This document shows positions 1-7,745 of a stretch of DNA of 64,000 nt, one piece after another; position 1 is the first letter of the stretch; each line of letters starts with the position of its first letter. The translations under genes were made by a program, and so were the position numbers. Source of the stretch: an uncultured Acidimicrobiales bacterium. Lineage in GTDB: Bacteria; Actinomycetota; Acidimicrobiia; Acidimicrobiales; Aldehydirespiratoraceae. The stretch covers positions 124,001-188,000 of the forward strand of contig CATOTC010000003.1 in NCBI GenBank assembly GCA_951812975.1. The letters run 5' to 3'. A model generated the notes under the pieces. The model saw only the letters and a program-made list of their open reading frames with translations, ran no database searches and was not told the origin of the DNA.

Positions 1-168
1 ACCCGGCGTCCAATCAGATCGAACACCGGTGCCGTACTCAGCCATGCCGAGATCGGGATGGCAGGGTCCGCGGTACTGAGAGGTTAACTCGCCATCGGTG
101 ATGCCGCGCCAGACCTCGTCGAGACCGGCGCCGATATAGGCCTTGTACACATGAACAGGTTCTGACAT
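1..168 (-). CDS. SRPBCC (AHSA1-like) domain protein, partial
   Basis: This is the N-terminal 56 residues of a protein that runs off the left edge of the window. It starts at the ATG at 168-166, with a purine-rich ribosome site (GAAAGGAAG) just upstream on the minus strand. The protein begins MSEPVHVYKAYIGAGLDEVW, followed by GELTSQYRGP and RSDWTPG. This is the pattern of SRPBCC/START-like proteins of the AHSA1 (Hsp90 ATPase activator-like, polyketide-cyclase) group: a beta strand, then 'leVWraltD', then 'Y', then 'GSxWxPG'. Such proteins bind small hydrophobic ligands and are often encoded beside VOC proteins and small regulators, as here. The ligand cannot be told from this fragment. Confidence 0.7.
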   Translation of the reverse strand, partial: MSEPVHVYKAYIGAGLDEVWRGITDGELTSQYRGPCHPDLGMAEYGTGVRSDWTPG

Positions 169-201
169 AGAGACTTCCTTTCGTCGTGTTCAGCGGCCGG
201 T

Positions 202-498
202 TTAGTCGCTGGGTTCGTAGACGACCATTTCGACCCCGCCGGGCAACACCATCACGATCACCTTGCCCCAGCCCTCGTCTCTCGGTTCGCCGCGGAACCC
301 GATGCCCTTGGCTCGCAGTTCCTCGACCGTCGCCTCGATGTCGTCACACACCAACGAAACGGCGTGGGTTGGCTCTCCAGCGGCCGGGACACCGAAATCC
401 GGCGGACCTGGATGAAGCTCCATCCTCGTCGGAGGGCAATCGTAGCAAATGAAGTCACGATCGTCGTTCTCGTGCGGGAGGTCGAATACGTCGCGCAT
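202..498 (-). CDS. VOC (glyoxalase/bleomycin-resistance) family protein
   Basis: The 98-residue reading frame has the second half of a VOC fold, with THAVSLVCDDIEATVEELRA and GWGKVIVMVLPGGVEMVVYE; it ends on the final beta strand as usual for the family. The usual first VOC strand appears to lie upstream of the only canonical start. The same frame continues upstream of ATG 498 as IIGLNTLLFSKEVDALHTA, a typical VOC N-terminus, but contains no ATG, GTG or TTG before a stop at 592-594. Translation may therefore begin at a rare codon (an ATC or ATA near 550-573, with a possible AGTAGGA ribosome site at about 583-589), or the 5' end is damaged. The substrate is unknown. It lies downstream of the DUF2269-type gene on the same strand. 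Confidence 0.7.
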   Translation of the reverse strand: MRDVFDLPHENDDRDFICYDCPPTRMELHPGPPDFGVPAAGEPTHAVSLVCDDIEATVEELRAKGIGFRGEPRDEGWGKVIVMVLPGGVEMVVYEPSD

Positions 499-610
499 CG
501 CGGTGTGGAGTGCGTCGACCTCCTTGGAGAAGAGCAGGGTATTCAGTCCGATGATGGTGATGACAAATAATATTTCAGTCCTACTAATACGTCAACTGGG
601 ATACAACCGG

Positions 611-1069
611 TCAGACGCCCCAGGTGCTGACCATGGCCACCACGGCAACCACGATAACGACCATGTCGAGGAGCGACCAGAACGCGATCTTCTGCTCGAT
701 CGACTTCACCGCCACCATGTCGTCGGCATCGTAGGCCGCTGCCGCCTTCCCTCCTTGGCGCGGGAAGTAGATCGTGCCCAGCACCGATCCGAAGATGACT
801 GCGAGAAGCCCGACCAGCACGAACGTGTCGGACAACTCGTAGGGCGAATCGTCGACCGCGGTGATGAGCAGAATCCCGGTGACAAGGATGGTCGCCAATG
901 CCGGTATGTAGAGGTAGTACTTGAACCCCACCACGGTGCGGTGCCAGTGGTCTGAAGCGATCTCCGATGCTCGCGGGTTGATTCGCGGGTTGACCACGAA
1001 CCCCATCACGTTGGTGCCGATCCATACACCGGAGGCCAGTATGTGGATGGTCAGCAGGGTGTCACGCAT
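611..1069 (-). CDS. DUF2269-like integral membrane protein
   Basis: This is a hydrophobic protein of about 152 residues with roughly four predicted membrane segments: TLLTIHILASGVWIG near the start, an IPALATILVTGILLI segment, a FVLVGLLAVIFGSVLG segment and a C-terminal SLLDMVVIVVAVVAMVS segment. The N-terminal 'hiLasGvWiGtnvmgfv' is typical of DUF2269/CopD-like small membrane proteins, whose function is unknown. I chose the ATG at 1069, preceded by AAAAGG at 9 nt spacing. An in-frame ATG at 1120 would add a basic 17-residue leader. It lies upstream of the VOC gene on the same strand and may be cotranscribed with it. Confidence 0.6.
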   Translation of the reverse strand: MRDTLLTIHILASGVWIGTNVMGFVVNPRINPRASEIASDHWHRTVVGFKYYLYIPALATILVTGILLITAVDDSPYELSDTFVLVGLLAVIFGSVLGTIYFPRQGGKAAAAYDADDMVAVKSIEQKIAFWSLLDMVVIVVAVVAMVSTWGV

Positions 1070-1157
1070 CGGGAGACGCCTTTTCGTGGTTCGACGCATT
1101 GCGTATTTGTCGACCAACAATATGTTAGTAATACTGATGGGTCAAACAGCGTCTCGC

Positions 1158-1973
1158 TCAGGCCTGGTATAGGCGAAAGTTGACGATGCGGGCGAACTCG
1201 TCGGGATCGAGGCTTGCGCCGCCGACCAAGGCACCGTCGATATCGGGTTGCGCCATCAACTCCGGGGCGTTGCCGCCCTTGACCGAGCCGCCGTACTGGA
1301 TGCGCACCGCGTCGGCCGCTGAATCACCCCAGCGGGAGCGCAACAGGGAGCGGATATGGGCGCACATCAACTGGGCGTCGTACGGTGTTGCCGTCACGCC
1401 GGTCCCGATCGCCCAGATCGGCTCATAGGCGATCACGATCGCGGCCACGACATCGCTCGACAGGCCGGCCAAGCTGCCCGAGATCTGCTGGGACACAGTC
1501 GACTCCGCCTCCTGAGCCTCACGCTGCTGCAGGGTCTCGCCGACACAGACGATCGGTGTCATGTCCGCGGCAAGCACGGCTTTGGCCTTCTCGTTGACGA
1601 CTTCATCGGTCTCACCGAATAATTCACGCCGTTCGCTGTGACCCACAATCACATACTCAACGTTGAGTTTCGACAACATTGGAGGAGCGACCTCACCGGT
1701 GAACGCACCGTGGCTCGCCATGTGCACGTTCTGCGCGCCCAGAGAGATGGGAACGTCGTCGGCCTGCAGGACCGTCTGCACAGACCGCAGGTCGGTGAAG
1801 GGCGGATGGACCGAGACGTCCACATGGTCGTAGTCGCGCGGGTTCAAGGCGTAGGCGAGCTTCTGGATCGTCTGGATCGCTTCGAAGTGGTTGTGGTTCA
1901 TCTTCCAGTTGCCGCTGATCAGCGGCTTGCGTGCGCCAGGCGCAGACTCATCAGTCACCGCTTCATTAGACAT
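1158..1973 (-). CDS. tpiA: triosephosphate isomerase
   Basis: Cytoplasmic glycolytic enzyme interconverting dihydroxyacetone phosphate and glyceraldehyde 3-phosphate. The 271-residue protein has every hallmark of the TIM barrel: the GNWKMN motif with substrate lysine K24, the catalytic-histidine motif VIVGHSERR, the catalytic-glutamate motif AYEPIWAIGTG and the phosphate-binding loops YGGSVKGGN and GALVGGASL. A 15-residue N-terminal extension precedes the usual start, so it is slightly long. Its ATG at 1973 overlaps the pgk stop by 8 nt and uses a ribosome site (GAGGAGCC) inside the pgk 3' end. It is the last gene of the gap-pgk-tpiA operon and is presumably translationally coupled to pgk. 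Confidence 0.97.
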   Translation of the reverse strand: MSNEAVTDESAPGARKPLISGNWKMNHNHFEAIQTIQKLAYALNPRDYDHVDVSVHPPFTDLRSVQTVLQADDVPISLGAQNVHMASHGAFTGEVAPPMLSKLNVEYVIVGHSERRELFGETDEVVNEKAKAVLAADMTPIVCVGETLQQREAQEAESTVSQQISGSLAGLSSDVVAAIVIAYEPIWAIGTGVTATPYDAQLMCAHIRSLLRSRWGDSAADAVRIQYGGSVKGGNAPELMAQPDIDGALVGGASLDPDEFARIVNFRLYQA

Positions 1974-3093
1974 AGGAGGCTCCTCTCAGGGCCTTGAGGC
2001 CGACCAGGTCACCCTGCTCGATCAAGGCCAGCGATGCCCCACCACCGGTGGAGACGTGATCCATTTCGTGTTCAACACCGAACAGTTTCGCCGCCGCAGC
2101 ACTGTCACCGCCACCGACGACCGTGAACGCCCTGGTCTCGGCCATGGCCTGGGCGACCGCACCGGTCCCGCCGCCGAAGCGGGGATCCTCGAACACGCCC
2201 ATCGGTCCGTTCCACAGCACCGTCGCTGCCTCGTGGATGACGTCACCGAACGCCGCCGCGCTGCCCGGACCGATGTCCACACCCATCCAACCGTCGGGCA
2301 GGTTCGTGCCCATCTGGCGCACGTCTCCCCCGGCGCTGGGCGCCATCAGTTCGCCGCCGGGGCCCAGAGCAGTGATGTCGTACGGCAGATGAATCGTCTT
2401 GGGGCCGTCGAGCAGCCACGCGCAGGTGTCGATCATGTCAGTCTCGCACAGGGAGGCGCCCACCGGGTGGCCCTTCGCGGCCAGGAAGGTGAAACACATC
2501 CCGCCACCGACGATCAACGAATCGACCGACTCCAACAGGGCCTCAATGACCGCGAGCTTGTCACTCACCTTCGATCCGCCCATGACCGCCACGAAAGGTC
2601 TCCGCGGATTCGTGCGCAACCCGCCTAGTACCTCGACCTCACGGTGCAGCAACCGGCCCGCGGCCGACGGCAGACAACGGGGCGGACCGACGATCGAGGC
2701 ATGAGCACGGTGCGAAGCACCGAACGCGTCATTGACGTAGGCGTCGTGCCCCTCGACCAGCTCCTCCACGAACGACGTGTCGTTGGCCGTTTCTCTGGGA
2801 TCGAAACGAAGGTTCTCCAACAACTCGACACCCGGCGCCAACTCGCTCAGGCGTTCGCGTACCGGTTCAACCGAATAGGCCGGGTTCGCCTCGCCTCGGG
2901 GCCGTCCGAGATGAGTGCAGGCGGTGACCGACGCGCCCTGGCCGGTCAACCAGCGAATCGTCGGCAGAGCGGCGCGTATCCGCAGGTCGTCGGTGATCTG
3001 CCCGTCAGCGACCGGCACGTTGAAGTCGGCCCTCAGAAGGACCGACTTGCCCGCGAGGTCTCCGAGGTCTTCGAGTCGGGGAACGGAATTCAC
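1966..3093 (-). CDS. pgk: phosphoglycerate kinase
   Basis: Catalyses the ATP-forming step from 1,3-bisphosphoglycerate to 3-phosphoglycerate. The 375-residue protein carries the substrate loop LLRADFNVP, the HLGRPRG motif, the hinge region VMGGSKVSDK, the nucleotide site WNGPMGVFE and the C-terminal loops VVGGGDSAAA and STGGGASL. It is about 20 residues shorter than most bacterial Pgk proteins; the missing length is spread over loops and no catalytic motif is absent. It starts 11 nt after the gap stop codon, and its 3' end overlaps tpiA by 8 nt, so gap-pgk-tpiA form one transcription unit. Confidence 0.97.
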   Translation of the reverse strand: MNSVPRLEDLGDLAGKSVLLRADFNVPVADGQITDDLRIRAALPTIRWLTGQGASVTACTHLGRPRGEANPAYSVEPVRERLSELAPGVELLENLRFDPRETANDTSFVEELVEGHDAYVNDAFGASHRAHASIVGPPRCLPSAAGRLLHREVEVLGGLRTNPRRPFVAVMGGSKVSDKLAVIEALLESVDSLIVGGGMCFTFLAAKGHPVGASLCETDMIDTCAWLLDGPKTIHLPYDITALGPGGELMAPSAGGDVRQMGTNLPDGWMGVDIGPGSAAAFGDVIHEAATVLWNGPMGVFEDPRFGGGTGAVAQAMAETRAFTVVGGGDSAAAAKLFGVEHEMDHVSTGGGASLALIEQGDLVGLKALRGASYV

Positions 3094-3104
3094 TTCTGGC
3101 GGGT

Positions 3105-4112
3105 CTAGGCGTTGCCTACGACCAGGGTCAGGTCGACCAGACGGTTCGAGTAGCCCATTTCGTTGTCGTACCAGCCGAAGATCTTAACCAGCGAGCCCTG
3201 CGCCATGGTCAGTCCGGCGTCGAATACGCAAGAGGCGGTCGAACCGATGATGTCCGAAGACACCAGAGGCGCTTCCGAATAGACCAGCACACCACTGAGG
3301 GGGCCAGAGGTGGCTGCCGCTTTGAAGGCCTCGTTGATCTCAGCGACCGTGACATCGTCGCGGTTCAACACGCCAGTGAAATCAGTGATCGATCCGTCGG
3401 GAATCGGCACCCTCATCGAAGTGCCGTCAAGCTTCCCCTGCATCTCGCTCATCACCAGGCCGGTGGCGCGTGCAGCTCCCGTTGAGGTGGGCACGATGTT
3501 GATCGCCGCTGCGCGCGCCCGGCGCAGATCGGAATGGGGACCGTCGACCAGTGCCTGGTCGCCCGTGTAGCCGTGCACTGTGGTCATAAGTCCCTGTACG
3601 ACACCGAAGGCATCGTCTAGCACCTTCACCATCGGCACGAAGCAGTTGGTCGTGCATGAGGCGTTGGAGACCACGTGATGTGTCTCGGGGTCGTAGGTGT
3701 CGTCGTTCACGCCGACCACGAAGGTTGCGTCGCTGTCGCCGGAGGGAGCGGAGATGATCACTTTGGGGGCACCTGCGCTACGGTGCATGGCCGCGCCGCT
3801 GCGTTTGGTGAAGATGCCCGTGGACTCGACCACCACATCGACGCCGAGGTCGCCCCATGGGAGATCTTCAGGATTGCGTTCAGAAAGAACCCGCAGGACA
3901 TCACCGTCAACACTGATTCCGTCATCGGTCACCGCGATCTCGGCAGCCAGACTCCCGTGCACCGAATCGTGGGCGAGCAGGTGGGCCATGGTGTCGATCG
4001 AGCCGAGGTCGTTGACGGCGACGAAGTCGATGTCAGCGCCCTGGGCCTTGGCAGCCCGAAAGAAGTTGCGGCCGATGCGGCCAAAACCGTTTATTCCGAC
4101 GCGTACGGTCAT
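3105..4112 (-). CDS. gap: type I glyceraldehyde-3-phosphate dehydrogenase
   Basis: NAD(P)-dependent glycolytic dehydrogenase, 335 residues. The Rossmann motif GINGFGRIGRN is at the N-terminus and the active-site cysteine motif SNASCTTNC lies in mid-protein. The catalytic-histidine segment reads TTVHGYTGDQ, where most family members have TTVHAYTNDQ or a close variant. The C-terminal WYDNEMGYSNR completes the fold. It is the first gene of gap-pgk-tpiA and follows rapZ after 82 nt. In many actinobacteria yvcK (CofD-like) and whiA lie between rapZ and gap; neither is present here. Confidence 0.97.
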   Translation of the reverse strand: MTVRVGINGFGRIGRNFFRAAKAQGADIDFVAVNDLGSIDTMAHLLAHDSVHGSLAAEIAVTDDGISVDGDVLRVLSERNPEDLPWGDLGVDVVVESTGIFTKRSGAAMHRSAGAPKVIISAPSGDSDATFVVGVNDDTYDPETHHVVSNASCTTNCFVPMVKVLDDAFGVVQGLMTTVHGYTGDQALVDGPHSDLRRARAAAINIVPTSTGAARATGLVMSEMQGKLDGTSMRVPIPDGSITDFTGVLNRDDVTVAEINEAFKAAATSGPLSGVLVYSEAPLVSSDIIGSTASCVFDAGLTMAQGSLVKIFGWYDNEMGYSNRLVDLTLVVGNA

Positions 4113-4194
4113 TTAAGGTTCTCCCCTGTTACTGGTTGTGTGATTGTCGTGGTTGTTTGAATCGTTGCTCTGAGCAGACAAGCACCTCTGGCCG

Positions 4195-5052
4195 TCAGAT
4201 GTTGAGGTCGCGGTGCACCACCGATGGCGTGATCCCCAATTCCTCGAATACCACGGCCATTCGTTCGGCAATAGCGACCGAACGATGTCTACCACCTGTG
4301 CACCCGAATGCGACTGTGAGATACGACTTGCCCTCCTGCTCATACAACGGAAGGATCAATTCTAGAAGCCTCTCGAGGCGTTCCAGGAAACCCTCTGTGA
4401 CCGGTTGCGACAGCACATAGTCGCGAACGGACTGGTCAAGGCCTGTCAGGGGGCGCAGCTCCTCGATCCAGTGCGGGTTGGGAAGGAAACGGCAGTCGAT
4501 CACCACGTCGACGTCGATGGGAAGCCCGTGCTTGTAGCCGAACGAGGAGACGGTCGTCTGCATGGTGTGCCGGCAGTTCCCGTCCCCGAAGGCTTCGGCC
4601 ATGCGCTCGCGCAGTTGGTGCACGTTCAGTTCCGAGGTGTCGATCACCAGGTCGGCCAGAGCTCGCAGCGGTTCCAGAGCGACTCTTTCGGCGTTGATGA
4701 TCTCGCCGAGCGTCCCGCCGTCGGAATCGTCGAAGGGGTGCCGACGCCGACTTGACTCGTAACGGCGCACCAGCACTTCGGTGGAGGCGTCGAGGAACAC
4801 CAGCTGCACCCGGGTGAACTTTGTCCGCAGTGCGCTCACCAACGTGGCGATCCTGTCCTGGTACTGCCCGGATCCGACAACCAGGGCCATCCGGTCGCCG
4901 GCGCTTGATGAGCCGTCGGCCAGTTCAGCGACCTTGGGGATCAGCGCGGGAGGGAGGTTGTCCATCACGAACCAGCCCATGTCCTCGAGATTGTCGGCCG
5001 CCACCGTGCGACCGGCCCCCGACAGGCCCGCGATGACCACCAGATCGCTCAT
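4195..5052 (-). CDS. rapZ: RNase adapter RapZ / YvcJ-family nucleotide-binding protein
   Basis: A 285-residue RapZ/YvcJ-family P-loop protein. In enterics RapZ guides RNase E to the GlmZ sRNA; in actinobacteria the molecular role is less clear. The N-terminal Walker A reads GLSGAGRT, with Arg where the classical lysine would be; this substitution is usual in actinobacterial members. It is followed by LEDMGWFVMDNLPP. The C-terminal domain has VDVVIDCRFLPNPHW and the signature VAFGCTGGRHRSVAIAERMA. The gene starts 9 nt after the methyltransferase stop codon, consistent with a uvrC-methyltransferase-rapZ operon. Confidence 0.93.
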   Translation of the reverse strand: MSDLVVIAGLSGAGRTVAADNLEDMGWFVMDNLPPALIPKVAELADGSSSAGDRMALVVGSGQYQDRIATLVSALRTKFTRVQLVFLDASTEVLVRRYESSRRRHPFDDSDGGTLGEIINAERVALEPLRALADLVIDTSELNVHQLRERMAEAFGDGNCRHTMQTTVSSFGYKHGLPIDVDVVIDCRFLPNPHWIEELRPLTGLDQSVRDYVLSQPVTEGFLERLERLLELILPLYEQEGKSYLTVAFGCTGGRHRSVAIAERMAVVFEELGITPSVVHRDLNI

Positions 5053-5061
5053 GGGCCGATG

Positions 5062-5898
5062 CTAGCCAGTGGACTGCCTGCGGTCGCCGATAAGGGCCAG
5101 GAGCCTCGGGGTGTTGCCCAATACGTCGGTTTCATGCTCGGGAACCTTGGCCACGAACCCGGGAGGCGGCGAGAGTTCGAGCATTGCGACCAGATCGATC
5201 CCCGCGGCGATCATCCCATTGACGTAGCGGCTCAACGGGCGGTGGACGAATCGCACATGCACGCCCTTGTTGACCTCTTCGACCGTGGCGGTCTCATGGA
5301 GGTAGGCGCCCACACGCCAATAGGTCTCAGGGGGATCGATCATGTGGTCGACGATCAGCCCGCTGTTGGGAGTCTGGAACAACGGGTGGTTGAGGATCAG
5401 CACCAAGCGGCCGCGCGGGCGCAGTACTCGCGCAACCTCGGCAAGCGACTCTTCGAGGGTGTCGATGTGTTCATAGACCAGACAGACGACCGCTCCGGCG
5501 AATGAGTTGCTGTCCACCGGCAGGCGGTCACTGCCGGCCAGCGCATAGACCGGTCCGCCGGCACGCTCATGTGCTGTGCGGATCTGCGCCATGGTTAGGT
5601 CGAGCCCCACGACCTCGGCCCCTGCTTGGGCCAAGGCTCGCGCGATCTGTCCCTCTCCGGTGCCGATGTCGAGCACCCGTTCACGGCCGGCCAGATGCTC
5701 CATCACCATCGGGATGATCTGCTCGGTGTACTCGGGGTCGACGCCGTCAGTGAACTTCTCCTGCCACCACCGCGCATGCCCGTCCCACTCTGTTTGCGAT
5801 GCGGACGGAACCGCAGACCCGCACTCACCGGCGCCAACACCCGAATCGCCACCCGCTGCGGACGGAACCGCAGACCCGCGGTCAGGTTCTGTGGACAT
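5062..5898 (-). CDS. class I SAM-dependent methyltransferase
   Basis: This 278-residue protein has the class I methyltransferase motifs in order: motif I VLDIGTGEGQIARAL, an acidic motif II strand (VVGLDLTMAQIRTAHERAGG), LPVDSNSFAGAVVCLVYEHI and the post-motif EVARVLRPRGRLVLILNHP. It resembles Methyltransf_11 enzymes; the substrate is not evident. The first ~35 residues are low complexity and contain the heptapeptide GSAVPSA twice, encoded by a 23-nt direct repeat, which may be an insertion or a recently expanded linker. The 5' end overlaps uvrC by 17 nt, so translation is probably coupled to uvrC. Confidence 0.85.
   Translation of the reverse strand: MSTEPDRGSAVPSAAGGDSGVGAGECGSAVPSASQTEWDGHARWWQEKFTDGVDPEYTEQIIPMVMEHLAGRERVLDIGTGEGQIARALAQAGAEVVGLDLTMAQIRTAHERAGGPVYALAGSDRLPVDSNSFAGAVVCLVYEHIDTLEESLAEVARVLRPRGRLVLILNHPLFQTPNSGLIVDHMIDPPETYWRVGAYLHETATVEEVNKGVHVRFVHRPLSRYVNGMIAAGIDLVAMLELSPPPGFVAKVPEHETDVLGNTPRLLALIGDRRQSTG
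5800..5879. repeat. 23-nt direct repeat containing a small hairpin
   Basis: Two identical 23-nt copies lie at 5800-5822 and 5857-5879, 34 nt apart, inside the 5' end of the methyltransferase gene and just short of the uvrC stop. Each copy contains an inverted repeat, TGCGG-ACGGAA-CCGCA. In the protein they encode the repeated GSAVPSA. This may be a small hairpin element or a local duplication. I noticed no further copy elsewhere in the window. Confidence 0.75.
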
Positions 5899-7741
5899 GG
5901 GTGTAGACGTTCTCGGCCACCTCGTCGGGGAGCCAACTCAGCGCCTTGAGATCACTGAGGGGTGCACGTTTCACAGCGTTCACGCCCCCGAGCTCCCTGG
6001 TGAGGCGTTTCTTGCGGGCGGGACCGAGTCCCGCGATGCCGTCGAGCGCTGAGCGGGTCATGCGCTTGTCGCGCAACTGGCGGTGATAGGCGATGGCGAA
6101 ACGGTGGCTCTCGTCGCGGATCCGCTGGAGCAGGTACAACGCCTCGGACTGGCGGGGCAACAGGATCGACTCGCTGCGCCCCGGCACGAACACCTCCTCG
6201 AACTGCTTGGCCAGCGCAACGACGGGGATCTCCTCGGTCAGGCCGAGTTCAGCGAGAACCCGCTCAGCCACACCCAGTTGCCCCTTGCCGCCGTCGACCA
6301 CCAACAGCTGCGGCGGGTACGAGAAGCGGCCCTCACGTTCCTCGACAGGCAACTCGCGCTCCTTGAGATAGGCCGACAACCGCCGGGTGAGCACCTCCTC
6401 CATCGCTGCGAAGTCGTCGTTGCCGGGCACTGACTGGATTCGGAAGCGTCGATAGTCGGACTTCTTGGGCAGGCCGTCCTCGACCACCACCATCGACCCC
6501 ACGTAGTCGGTTCCCTGGATGTGGCTCATGTCGTAGCACTCGATCCGCAACGGCACCAACGGCAGATCGAGGTGCTGCTGCAGTTCGTTGAGTGCCCTGG
6601 CACGGCTGTTGTGATCGTTGGTGCGTTTGAGCCGGTGACGGTTGAAGGTCTCCTCGGCGTTCTGGGTCACGGTCTCGTGAAGGCGGCGCTTGTCGCCCCG
6701 CTGCGGCACACGGATCTCCACCTTGGTGCCCCGCGCCTCGCTGATCCACTCCTCATACAGCTGCGGATCATGCGGCAACCGCGGCACCAGCACCTCCTTG
6801 GGCCAGCCGATCGGGTTGTCGTCGAAGTAGAGGCGCTCGAGCACCCGGCTCATCAGTTCGGGCTCGTCGAGTTCCTCGGCCTTGTCGACAACGAAGCCTC
6901 TGCGCCCCATGACCCTCCCCTTGCGCACGAAGAAGACCTGGACCGCCGCTTCGAGTTCGTCGTCGAACACGCCGACCACGTCGACGTCAGTGCTGCGGGC
7001 GAACACCATCTGCTGCTTCTCGACCGCCTTGCGGACCGATGTGAGCCGGTCCCGGAAGTAGCCAGCCCTCTCGTAGGCCAGCGCATCGCTCGCCTCGTGC
7101 ATCTGCTCGGTGAGCTTGGCGATCACCTCATCGGTGTCACCAGCGAGGAAGCTGATGAGCTCGCCGACCATCCCGTCGTAGGTCTGTTTGTCGACCTCGC
7201 CGACGCACGGTCCCGCGCACTTCTCGATGTGGTACAGCAGGCACGGCTTGCCCAGTTTCTCGTGCCTGCGGAACTTGTTGTCCGAACAGGTGCGAATGGG
7301 GAAGGTGCGCAGCAGCAGGTCGAGAGTCTCGCGGATGGCGTAGGCGTGGCCGTACGGCCCGAAGTAGCGGTTGCCCTTCTTGCGCTTGCCGCGTATGACC
7401 ATCGCCCGGGGCCACTCGTCCACCATCGTCAGGCACAGGAACGGGTACGACTTGTCGTCGGTGTAACGGACGTTGAACCGCGGTTTGTGGCGCTGGATCA
7501 GCGAGAACTCGAGCATCAGAGCCTCGACTTCGTTGGCCACCTGGATCCACTCGACCGACTCGGCTGTCTCGACCATCTGACGGGTGCGGGTCGGCAGCTT
7601 GCGGGGGTTCTGGAAATAGTTGGAGAGGCGCGAACGAAGGTTCTTGGCCTTGCCTACATAGATCACACGACCGTGCTGGTCCTTGAACTGGTACGAACCG
7701 GGTGTGTCGGGGATCGAGCCGCTGGGAGGTCGCGAGATCAT
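5882..7741 (-). CDS. uvrC: excinuclease ABC subunit C
   Basis: Dual-incision endonuclease of nucleotide excision repair, 619 residues. The GIY-YIG domain is at residues ~10-90 (PGSYQFKDQHGRVIYVGKAK), then a cysteine-rich middle (CLLYHIEKCAGPCVG) and the UVR/UvrB-binding helix pair near residues 200-230 (ALAYERAGYFRDRL). The C-terminal RNase H-like nuclease has ECYDMSHIQGTDYVGSMVV and LLVVDGGKGQLGVA, and the helix-hairpin-helix tail ends with IAGLGPARKKRL. It starts 4 nt after the uvrA stop codon and overlaps the methyltransferase by 17 nt. With uvrA upstream and uvrB at 25444-27492, all three excinuclease genes lie within 22 kb. Confidence 0.97.
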   Translation of the reverse strand: MISRPPSGSIPDTPGSYQFKDQHGRVIYVGKAKNLRSRLSNYFQNPRKLPTRTRQMVETAESVEWIQVANEVEALMLEFSLIQRHKPRFNVRYTDDKSYPFLCLTMVDEWPRAMVIRGKRKKGNRYFGPYGHAYAIRETLDLLLRTFPIRTCSDNKFRRHEKLGKPCLLYHIEKCAGPCVGEVDKQTYDGMVGELISFLAGDTDEVIAKLTEQMHEASDALAYERAGYFRDRLTSVRKAVEKQQMVFARSTDVDVVGVFDDELEAAVQVFFVRKGRVMGRRGFVVDKAEELDEPELMSRVLERLYFDDNPIGWPKEVLVPRLPHDPQLYEEWISEARGTKVEIRVPQRGDKRRLHETVTQNAEETFNRHRLKRTNDHNSRARALNELQQHLDLPLVPLRIECYDMSHIQGTDYVGSMVVVEDGLPKKSDYRRFRIQSVPGNDDFAAMEEVLTRRLSAYLKERELPVEEREGRFSYPPQLLVVDGGKGQLGVAERVLAELGLTEEIPVVALAKQFEEVFVPGRSESILLPRQSEALYLLQRIRDESHRFAIAYHRQLRDKRMTRSALDGIAGLGPARKKRLTRELGGVNAVKRAPLSDLKALSWLPDEVAENVYTHVHRT

Positions 7742-7745
7742 GGCC

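Noticed and set aside
3105..4112. Altered catalytic-histidine segment in Gap (VHGYTGDQ) as a sign of a non-glycolytic dehydrogenase.
   Set aside because: The catalytic Cys and His and all fold motifs are present, and the gene sits in a gap-pgk-tpiA operon.
4195..5052. Arg in place of the Walker A Lys in RapZ (GLSGAGRT) as a sign of inactivation.
   Set aside because: The same substitution is common in actinobacterial RapZ/YvcJ proteins, so it is not unusual here.
5882..7741. GIY-YIG nuclease motif as a possible homing endonuclease.
   Set aside because: The motif is the N-terminal domain of a full-length UvrC with UVR and helix-hairpin-helix domains.
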